A stretch of 64,000 nucleotides of DNA, taken from NCBI GenBank assembly GCA_964036045.1, contig CAXIWF010000046.1, positions 1 through 64,000 of the forward strand, written 5' to 3'. Under the pieces are notes generated by a model, which was given only the letters and a program-made list of their open reading frames with translations, was not told the DNA's origin and made no database searches. The translations under genes and the position numbers were made by a program. Shown piece after piece: positions 38,601-47,335 of this stretch; position 1 is the stretch's first letter, and the number at the start of each line of letters is the position of its first letter. The DNA comes from Eutreptiella sp. 'Long Island Sound 2002'. Its lineage: Eukaryota; Euglenozoa; Euglenophyceae; Eutreptiales; Eutreptiaceae.

Positions 38601-41362
38601 TAGCAGGTGGTACGATTGCTCACACGGCTAGTGAGGCCCTGGAGCTGGAACTGTACCACCAGCAGCAACAGTTCATCGAGCAGCAGCTGCAGGGCATCGG
38701 ATCCGCGCAGCAGCCTGTCTCTGGCGAATCCTCTATACCTCAGGCGGGAGCAGGCGGGGACCGCAACGTCATGGGCGGAGCAAGTCGGGCTGAATCAGCA
38801 TCACCGTCGCCTTTTATAGGGGCAGGTGGGACAGGTGGAGCAGGGAGTGCTGGCAGCGGAGGTACTAGTGGAGGCCGCAGTGGCGCTTCCTCGCCTATGC
38901 CGCCGGCCGTCATCATTACCAGCACTGATCCTCTGGGGCAGTCTCCCGTGCTGGTGCTGGAGGTGGTGGAGGAGTCGCTACTGGCGCACTTCATCCAAGA
39001 GGCTGCAGCAGACAAGGGTGTCTCTGAGCAACTGTTGCTTGATGCGCGCTGGCGACTTGTGTGTGGTGTGCAGTGCAGCTACGTGGGACAGCTCATGAAG
39101 TATCTCGAGCAGTTATCGAGCCTCAATGCGGGGAATGTTGCCTTTGAAGGCATTGCTTCCAATGGCTCTCGTATGCCCAGTGCTGCTGCTGTTTCGAGCG
39201 CAGTGGGAACATCTGCTGCTGCAACTGCTGCTGTTGCTGCGGCTGCACGGGGCGCCTCCTTGAGTGCTTCTAGCTGGGAGTTCGGTCTGCGCGGCTGCTC
39301 AGAGAGCCTGGCACTGCTGTGGCCTAGTGACGCCCAGACAGCTCGGGAGCGTGCGGTGCCCTTCGCTATCCGCCCGCTGCACGAGAGTGTGCTGGCTGCC
39401 TGTGATCCTTCCTATCTCAACAGCTCCATTGCGCTGCTGGGCGAAGCTGGTAGTGGCAGTGGGGGGCAGGATGGGAATGGACCCCAGGCGAGTGTACCTG
39501 GCTCGAGACTGTTTCGTTGGATGCGCATTGCTCAGCGCAACCCTGGCTTGGTTTCTGATTGGTCAATCTTTACGGTGTTCGTGGAGGAAGCCTGCGCGCA
39601 GATAATGCGGCTGGTGGACAGCATTTATTGCGCGGAAGATGGCAGATACGGTGCAGAATCGCTGGTGCTGGATGCTGCACAGTTGAGCCTAGTGCTGCAG
39701 CTGTTGCATGGACTTGGTAAGACGATAAAGCCATCTACTTTATGCTTGCATCCTTCCTCTCATCTTTATATACCATCTGTACTTCCTGATAAAGGATTGA
39801 CCAAAACGTATACTATTATCGTTCAGAACTGCCCCAGAAGAAGCAGACTCAGGGGTGTATCGCTTGCTTTTTTCTTGTCATCTTTTGTTCGAAGAATACT
39901 AACGTCCACTCACCTACTGCTATTTTTTCTCTCTTCATTACGCTTCATCAAACTTACCTCCCCCCTTCTCCCCACCTTCCCTGCCCCCCCCCCCCTCCCC
40001 CCCCCTCCCCACCTCTCCACCTCTCCACCTCCCCACCTCCCCTTCCCCCATCTCCCCATCTCCCCCTCTTCCCCTCCCCGCGTGCACTGAGCAGGCGTGC
40101 TGGTTGGCTTCTCCTTCCGTGCTGGCGTTCCGCTCATCCTACGATTGCCCCAGCCATTCTTTCCCTTGCTCAGCAACTCCAAGCCAGTAGAATACACGCA
40201 TGTGCACTCACATTCACCACAGCAGCAGCCGATGGGCGCTCTTTCAACCCCTCATCCTCCCGCTGGAACTCCCGATGAGTTTACCAAGTCTGCTGCGCTG
40301 GCCATGCGCTGCGGTATAACCTCCATTTTCCCCGAGGTATTTATTGATCCTCTGCTTTATATATAAAGAACTAAAATTTGATTTCTTTTGGAGGCATTTC
40401 TGCTGTGGAGCCCACAAGTACAGCTCTTAACTGCTTACTGTGGGTACTTCCATATGTATCCTTATTTCTCAATTCTCTGTTCTCACTTCTATTCTTGTAC
40501 CTCCCCCTGTACAACCCCCTACCACTACTCCAACTCCAACTCCAACTCCAACTCCAACTCCAACTCCAACCACCCCACACCATGCATTTGACATCCCATG
40601 TACAGCCTGCGCTCGATCTGCTCACCACAGCGGAGCTGCGTCAGTTGTTCGCGGGCTCACTGGGCCACGGAGCCATGCACTCCGCCACACGCCTTCGCGC
40701 ACATGCAGAGTACGAGCCCCCACTCCGTGCCAGTGACCCACACATCGAGGTAAGAATTGATCGCACCATACATGAATACCGTTGTTGCTATGATTGTTTT
40801 ATTTCGGGAAGTTTTACGGGGTCTTATTTGGTGTTGGTGATATCTATTTTATCCCAAATATATATTTACATCTATATCGTCCAACTATAAAGTTTTACCA
40901 ACCGTATAATTTATTATGCCTTTTGTTCGCCTGCTTCTTGCGTGCATGCAGCTGTTCTGGGCAGCGCTGTACGAGCTCTCTCCTGCGAATCTGCGCAACT
41001 TTCTGAGGAATGTGCTACGCGGCAAGAATGCTCCTAGAGTAGATGCCGATGAACTCCTGTACGGGCTAGGCATCGCGGCAGCTAGCAATCCTCCTGCCGC
41101 TGAAACCAACTCATCCTCCATCATCTCCAATACGGCAACATGTACTCGCACAGCGGGCGCAACATCATCGTCAGCATCTGTAGAGGATGATCCCCCGCCT
41201 GTGATTCAGCTTCGATTCTTGCCTCCCACGGCGGTTGCGATGCTGTCAGCGGATGCAACCGAGATAACAGTATTTCCCGAGCTGCGCGCTCTGTCGATTC
41301 CTCGCTACTCTTCTCTTCGTGTTATGTTGCAGCACCTGCAGCCCCTACTACTTCCCACTTAA
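17674..41362 (+). CDS. giant HERC1-like protein: RCC1, LamG-like, SPRY, UBA, FN3, SPRY, degenerate HECT
   Basis: Ten exons join in phase: 17674-18451, 18619-19663, 19866-31059, 31210-31368, 31518-31846, 31983-37944, 38096-39716, 40095-40336, 40606-40749, 40952-41362. They give about 7,294 residues, provided one extra G near 22472-22476 and one missing base near 26310 are corrected; both lie in an 11.2-kb exon otherwise open. Domains by rough residue: RCC1 repeats 255-640 (SWGNGGNGRLGLGD and similar); LamG-like 2840-3095; SPRY 3990-4145 (WAFDGLRCKKW, FYLNGEDLG); UBA 4440-4490 (MIESLIGMGFPVDWALRAAE) after a long Asp/Glu tract; FN3 pieces 5540-5725; SPRY 5910-6075 (YGWAFLANKAVWHN, YCLNSKPLG); HECT from about 7000. 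The HECT blocks GVLVGFSFRAGVPLILRL, LDLLTTAELRQLFAGS and LFWAALYELSP match HERC1-type HECT lobes. HERC proteins attach ubiquitin through a C-lobe cysteine; here that position (...VFPELRALSIPRYSS...) has no Cys. Poly-Ala, Gln, Asp and Gly tracts are frequent. Confidence 0.82.
22465..22480 (+). other. frame break in the HERC1-like exon (G5 run)
   Basis: The frame open from 19866 ends at 22491. The next frame is open from before 22445 to 26341. Reading on requires dropping one base, most simply a G from the run 22472-22476, after which the Asp/Glu-rich sequence continues. There is no intron consensus here. A consensus error or a real mutation would both fit. Confidence 0.6.
26296..26340 (+). other. 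second frame break in the HERC1-like exon
   Basis: The frame ending at 26341 must gain one base (or lose two) to enter the frame that runs to 31059. The new frame is open from 26296. CCC at 26310-26312 is the simplest site. It exactly compensates the first break over 3.8 kb, and the segment between is clearly protein-coding in the shifted frame. Confidence 0.6.
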
Positions 41363-42083
41363 CCACCGTCGTCCGATCGTCACCAATTGTTCCTATGATA
41401 AAAGTGACCCTTCTGTTGATCTCTCCACACTAGATATGTCTGCTTTAAAGTATGGGCGCGGAATGGAGCTTGGGATCTCTCATCTTCTCCTGTTCAATTG
41501 TGGCTTATAATTGTAAATATCATGCTTAACTATGCAGAGTTCATTCGAAGTATTTTGTCTTACTTAATGACCCAGAGTGGGTTTTGCGCAGTGCAAGTTA
41601 CAACAACAGTGGGTTTTACGCAGTGCAAGTTACAACAACAGTGGGTTTTGCGTAGTGCAAGTTGCAACAACAGTGGGTTTTGCGCCGTGCAAGTTACAAC
41701 AACAGTGGGTTTTGCGCAGTGCAAGTTGCAACAACAGGAAGCACTGTTACCAGCAAAGAATTTCGGAATGCTGTGCTTCTAACTTGTACTATACTTCTGC
41801 AGCATAGTTGATGTGGAAAATTGTTCTTCCAGCTTCAAATTTAAAGTAATTCGAGTTCTATTAATAAAGCTTCGATTGGGGAGTGCGGTGCCTTCCATCA
41901 CTTGCAATGAAACACACTTCCCATTCATAGTTTCTTAGAGTGCAATTTGTCTAACCATTACTATTCTGTCAAGGTGCCAAATACGGCTGTGTCAGATACG
42001 GTAATTCCCAAATCTAGGCAGCACGCGGAAATGGCAAATATACACAGTGATAAAGCCTACTGGTAGAACAACAAAACTCTTAT
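41363..42083. other. convergent intergenic region with minisatellite
   Basis: Tail-to-tail spacer between the HERC1-like and Omp85 genes. It holds the 32-bp minisatellite at 41577-41736. Otherwise it is AT-rich and featureless. Confidence 0.55.
41577..41736. repeat. 32-bp minisatellite, five copies
   Basis: Five head-to-tail 32-bp units beginning at 41577, 41609, 41641, 41673 and 41705. Each starts gtgggtttt and ends caacaaca, with one to four substitutions between units. The unit length is not a multiple of three, so the frames reading through it are not evidence of coding. It lies about 215 bp past the HERC1-like stop. Confidence 0.9.
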
Positions 42084-44842
42084 CTAATCTCCCGCATCGA
42101 AGCCCAGGTGGATCTTCGGCGCTTGGCCGAAATTCACGGGAAAACCGCAATCCAGCCGTAGCCCTCCCACCCTGCAGTCACAGTGATTTATGGCATAAAG
42201 ATACGAAGCATTAATTCACGAGTAATGGAATCAATCGCTACACCAGCAGGAGGCAACCAACTTCAATGACCATAGCTATGGCACCTGCTGGTGCCATAGC
42301 TAACTGCTGCGGGCGTGCTCCATTGATCACCAGCGAGGTGCGCGTAGCTTACCTGTACGACAGTCCGATGGTGTGCGCTGGTTGCGGATCTGCAGCCACA
42401 TCTGGGTCATGCTCTGCCAGCAGCAGCGCATCGGCATCCACGAACATTGCTGCGTCCACGAAGGCTCCGAAGGTGCCCAACCCAGTACCCTTCAGATAGA
42501 GGTCCAGCTTGAGCAGCCCCAGGGCAGGGGCGTGGTTGTAGGAGGCGTCTTCATTGCGGAAGAAGCCGCGGAAGGCCGGGGCGGCACCAAGCGACTGGTG
42601 GTGGTGCAGAGGCACGCAGCCCTCTCCCCATGCACTACCATACCACACCATTTCATCATAACCATATCGTATAGAAAATACAGTGTGTTGATGTGAGTGG
42701 AGATGCGATACAAGATGTGGCGGTTATGGCGATTAAGGGTGAAGGCACTGATGCTGGAATGCACACTGGCACAGCCCATAGCAGACAAAATAAGCTATAT
42801 ATATCGACAAGAACACAGGACACATAATACAACCTAGACCATGCATGCGCACTCACTTGACTATTTTGGCCTTGAATTTGCCTACCACTTTACGCATACC
42901 ACGTGGTACACGAACTACCACCTCCACCGGTTCATCACCATCACCAGCCCCGCTGCTGCTACCCTCCCTTCCTTTCCGCTTCAAAACCCTCACGACTCTA
43001 CCCTTGGAGCTTCCAGCATTTTCTTCTTCTCTTCTCCATCCATATCAGGCACAGTTGCCACAGCAGCCTTCTTTGTAGCCATAACATGCTTCTTATTCTT
43101 CTGCTGCGCTTTGGGGCAGGGCGGAAGGAAGCCAGTTCGAAAGATGGCGTGTGCAGCTCGGCCCCTACCTGTTGGAACTCGTGCATACTCTTGTCGACGG
43201 ACTCGCTGTGCAGCCTCCCTACGGTGCCGTGCAGTGCAATACCGTGCCGTGCCATATCATGTGATGTGATACGATAATGCGCAAGTACATCCAAACGGAT
43301 AAGATCAGCACCAGTGCCATCGGTAACAAATGTGGGGAGCAGGAGTGAGACCCGAGAGCTTTAAATTGTTTTATAATAGAAATCACTGATATTAATATAT
43401 TTCACCACATCAAGACTTCAGAGCCCGGCCTTAAATATTACTACACTATCAGATGAAGCGCTTACCTGATTCGTACCACGCATTGAGCCAGCAGCCATTC
43501 CTGAAGGTGGAGAGCAAAGAGGTCTTGGCACCCACTGCCTTGTACTGCTTGGTCTTGCCGCTCTTGCTGCTGCCGAAGCGGAAGGACAGGCCGCGCTGGA
43601 ATGGCTGCAGCTGGTAGTCCATACGCTCGATGAGCCCAACCCCTCGCTGCAACAGTCCGGTGATACCACCACATGTACTACCGCTTGCGTCTTCAGTGCT
43701 CTTCTGGGGCCGAACACTTTTCCTGTCCAGCAGCGATCTACCCAAGCCAAGAGGTGCAGTGCCGTGCAGTGCAAAGCAGCACAGAAAAGAGTTAAAAATA
43801 ACATGAATAATTCATCAGTATCATAATATCGAGTGTGGATATTTGCTTGCTCTAGCCCTTTGTCTTCTTAAAATTGCATCCTGGCATTCAAAGGCACTAT
43901 CAGCACAACCCACTAGCTATAAGATGATACAAACACTGCCTAGAACATACCCCTGAAGCTTCAACGATTTGGTAGTCAGCTTGGTGTAGAGTCTCGCATG
44001 ATCTTTACCCCCTGCCGCTTGGTACACGCGCTTAAGCGAGTTAGGCAGCAGGTTGCGCACCCCTTCCATCGTGTGGTCTTCACAGTACTCGGCGGAGATA
44101 TGCGACGACTTCCCAATAGTGCTGTCGCGCCATTTGAAGTTTAGAAGCAACGGCAGTTCTGATACTCCCGGCTCAGGCCTTCCTTCTTACTCAAGGAAAA
44201 CTCAACGTACTCGCCAAAACCCCGGAAGTTTCGATCCTTAAATTGGATCTGTTGTTTGCAATACGGTACAGTCGAGAGTGGGGGTTGGAGAAGAGTGGAA
44301 CATTATAAAGCGAAGCAAGTACCGAAAAGCACAGCATAGTGATGCAAGCCTGGAACTGAAAAAGCTTATGAAGAATGAGTAGCCTAATAAAACATACAAC
44401 TGTGGCTCAAGAAGAGCTCGTCGATACTTACCGAGCCCATAACCTCAGGATGGTCGAGATCAGCCGCAATGGTTACTTCAGGAGATATCGTGATTGACGG
44501 TAACTCATAGCCCTCGATATTCAATGCTAACCCATCCTCTTTCAGAATTGATGCAGCCGATAACTCGGAAAAAAGATTTGACTCTCGTAATGCCCTCCAT
44601 TTGTCCAAGTTGAGTTTGAAAGTATCGCCACTGACAAGCCCTAAAACTTGCTGAAAGAATGCCGGCCTCGTTCTCCCTGCTTGGAGACCCTTTCGGAGAG
44701 TTGGATTCTGTGAAACCATGGTGGCGTTAACACCATTACCGAGCTTCTTAAGGTCTAACTGAATAGGATTCTTGGCCACATTAATCTGCGATGCATCGAC
44801 TAGCAGCAGAGTAGCAGCGATAATTGACAAGAGACCCAACAT
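42084..44842 (-). CDS. Omp85/BamA-superfamily outer-membrane barrel protein with signal peptide
   Basis: Six exons on the minus strand, 44432-44842, 43951-44248, 43466-43722, 43169-43218, 42353-42594 and 42084-42171, give about 448 residues. Phases agree throughout except for one missing base near 44167-44169. The N-terminus (MLGLLSIIAATLLLVDAS) is a signal peptide. A single POTRA-like domain follows, ending LALNIEGYELPSITISPEV. The barrel starts with IQFKDRNFRGFGEYVEFSLS, includes the loop motif AFRGF, and ends GGLRLDCGFPVNFGQAPKIH, all typical of Omp85. The superfamily inserts or translocates proteins at the outer membranes of bacteria, mitochondria (Sam50) and plastids (Toc75, OEP80). The size fits Sam50 or the Omp85 of the periplastidal membrane in diatoms; the signal peptide favours the latter, by inference. 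Confidence 0.78.
44160..44200 (-). other. frame break in the Omp85 gene
   Basis: Exon 2 is one base short (298 instead of 299). The sequence FSLSKKEGLS is in one frame and SELPLLLNFKWRDS in another, with no splice sites between. Adding one base in the run complementary to CCC at 44167-44169 restores the frame. Confidence 0.55.
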
Positions 44843-45120
44843 CGGAATGTCGAAGTGATATTGGAGCCAAAAAAATTGTGCAATATAAAATTTTCTGTAG
44901 CGATCCGCTATGGAAGTACACAATTGTTTTCATACGAAGATAGATATAGAAGATTGTGGTTACGAGTGATTTGGGATGTTACACGAGTTCTAGTGATTTG
45001 GTTTACAGATACGCACGTAATTTCTGGATTTCACACGAATTAAATTTTACCGATTTCGAAATTTTCGAATGTCCTGCTCGCCCCGAGTTCAACGTCGAGC
45101 CCAGAAGCAACGACAATCAC

Positions 45121-45160
45121 AGAATCACAGAATCACAGAATCACAGAATCACAGAATCAC
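45121..45160. repeat. 8-bp tandem repeat (agaatcac)5
   Basis: Five exact copies of agaatcac. The last copy forms a small palindrome with the following bases (gaatcac taa gtgattc). Confidence 0.9.
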
Positions 45161-46120
45161 TAAGTGATTCGATCACCCAAAAGTTGAAAGCGAGATATTC
45201 AATATTACTGCATACCAGTCAAGGCTGGTAGCATTGTTGCATTTATTATCACATTTGGGCTAATATTATCGAAACTACAACCAAGGCAGTTAGCAAGGAT
45301 TTTCCTATCACCGTTTGCACAGGATGTACTGAATCTGCTAAGACAATTGAGCTGTATCAACATGTAATGCGGTGCTGACGCATCTTTAGTGATTAATCCG
45401 TACTATGTATCGGTATCTCAACTTGCTCTTTAGGAAGAGTTACAACTGCACCACTCATGCCCCATATCTTGGGCATCATAAATCAAGAGCTTATGAGTAT
45501 TCGTGATACTTGTAATGGCGCTGGTACTACTCGTAGGGTCAAAGCAATTGCTTTAACTGGACGATTAGAGGATGCGGGATGGATGCGATTTACCCAAACG
45601 ATGATGCCTTAAATGATGCGCTGGATGGATGATGCTCTTGCTTTGGATGCTCTGCAGATGCCTTCCTCCAAACGCTATATATTCCTGCATCGTGTTATTT
45701 GATGCCGTCTCTGAATGACTGGGGCCGATAAGTGACGGTGAATGTAGCTCCTGCAGCCAAGCACACCGGTAAGACTGTACAATTGCTAATGCACTCTCCA
45801 GCCGGGGTGCCTTCTGGTGTGTAGAGAAGTCATATGCAGCAGACACGGGTCGCTGTCTCCTTCTTGTTGTTGCTATTGCTGTTGCTATTGTTGCTGCTAT
45901 TACCCCCTAACACAATAAGAATCTTGCACAATGCACGCACAACCGAGGCTAAAGTAGCTCATGGGATTGTCCAGGAGTTACTTCATTCCTTTACACGAGA
46001 GTGAGGTATGTTTACTCTACCAGGTTACGCCACCCACCCGATCCGATTTACTATGCCATCATTCTTGTGACTCGTGCAGCAGCAATGGCAGAATGTTGCA
46101 CAACGATATCTAACCTACAG

Positions 46121-46198
46121 CATTTGCCCTGCTCGCACATACCGGTGTAGTCTCAAAGCATTTTAGTGATCTTTTACATTTGCCCTGCTCGCGCATAC
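46121..46198. repeat. 22-bp direct repeat, 56-bp period
   Basis: The sequence catttgccctgctcgc(a/g)catac occurs at about 46121 and 46177 with one mismatch. Confidence 0.75.
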
Positions 46199-46894
46199 AA
46201 TTGTAATCTTGCACGTTACTATCGCGACTGTGCTGTGCTATGCAATGCCATGCCATGCCAACAATATCTCCATTTGGAATGAACACTATAAGTAATAAGG
46301 CATAATGTAATTTACTAGCCACGACTTAATTGCCCTGCTGTTATTGGTGCAAATAAACCGGCCCATGATGTTTGCGTATGGCCTACTGACAATTGCTGAA
46401 AATTGCTGACAACTGCTTGTACTGTACTATCATAGGCTGTTCTTAGAAGCTTGAAGCGAATCTTATACCCGTAGAAAAATCCACTCGGTAAGTCTTATAG
46501 ATGCCACCGAGGTCAGCAGCAAATGATGGAAAGAGTTGGTTAGTGTGATGTAGATTAACCATCATCAACCATCAACCGCATATCTTTTTATGCCATTTTT
46601 TCGGTTTGCTTTGGACAATATTGGATGCATGCGGAATTCACACGTGTGCGTGCACTGCGATTTTTCCAGCCTAGCAGCCTTAACTTCGCACGAAATTCTT
46701 GATGTCGTAGTAAATTTATCTTCGACATGATCGCTCAATATTGAGCTCTGACAGCCTTAGATGGTTACATGGACAGTTTAGATGTTGTGATACTATGACA
46801 TGATGTGTACTTACAACATACTTAGTTTTTGAAGTTTGGTCAGAACTCCTCCTTATTAAATGTGTTTATATATTTTAAGTTCACCAAATTGTTA

Positions 46895-46966
46895 AGCGAG
46901 TTGGCGCAGAGGAAGCGCATTAGGCTCATAACCTAGGGGTCGGTGGATCGAAACCACCACTCGCTA
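46895..46966 (+). tRNA. initiator tRNA-Met (CAU)
   Basis: A full cloverleaf can be drawn: acceptor agcgagt/actcgct, D stem gcgc/gcgc, anticodon stem ttagg/cctag with loop ctcataa (anticodon CAT, 46927-46929), T stem ggtgg/ccacc. The A1:U72 pair and the T loop ATCGAAA, instead of TTCGAA, are hallmarks of eukaryotic initiator tRNA. The bases after the discriminator A are CCA (46967-46969), and a T5 run follows at about 46973, a normal Pol III terminator. Confidence 0.93.
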
Positions 46967-47335
46967 CCATACTTTTTCAGTTTTCATCCCATTAATTTTG
47001 TTTTGTTGAAGTTCTGACCATATTCAACTTCGTTTTCACTTCTTTTTTAAAACATTGAATTACGTATTATCCCAACTCGTTTCATTCCAATATCGTACTC
47101 ATACAACCCAGGCCTGAAATACTTCTTCGTGCAATATTACTCGGACTCGTCAGAATAATCTGTAGCTAGACACGACTATCTTTTATCCGCACCGAAAAGT
47201 CTGGCTCTTCTCTGATAAGATGACATTAGCTTCGTGAAGCACTTGAAAGGAGGAAGTGTCTAGACTAGCAGCTAGAAAATCTGTTTTAGTTTTTTTCCTT
47301 TTACTTTACGGTACTGATCCTCAGTCTAGGATAAA
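46967..47335. other. intergenic, tRNA terminator and RING-gene promoter
   Basis: This holds the T-rich terminator of the tRNA and the AT-rich upstream region of the RING gene. No TACGAGT heptamer is seen here. Confidence 0.4.

Larger units (their letters stand above)
44843..46894. other. long intergenic region upstream of Omp85
   Basis: No gene is recognised in 2 kb. It has TACGAGT at 44961-44967, about 120 bp upstream of the Omp85 start, and ACTCGTA at 45529-45535. It also has a short tandem repeat (45121-45160) and a 22-bp direct repeat (46121 and 46177). Small frames at 45565 and 46110 on the minus strand have no support. A non-coding RNA gene could be missed here. Confidence 0.4.

Noticed and set aside
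41577-41736. CRISPR-like array
   Set aside because: Units are directly adjacent with no spacers, and the host is a eukaryote; it is a minisatellite.
41498-41807. Two plus-strand frames through the minisatellite
   Set aside because: The 32-bp unit shifts frame each time and the frames lack any other support.
42998-43294. Lys-rich frame inside an Omp85 intron
   Set aside because: Only the part 43169-43218 fits the phase and barrel pattern. The rest would break the exon chain that otherwise matches.
43228-46262. Recurrent gtgccgtgc / tgccatgcc strings (43228, 43756, 46240)
   Set aside because: They are short, imperfect and scattered in introns and spacers; I could not define a repeat unit.
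45565-46322. Small minus-strand frames in the Omp85 upstream region
   Set aside because: There is no similarity, coding composition or splice structure to support them.
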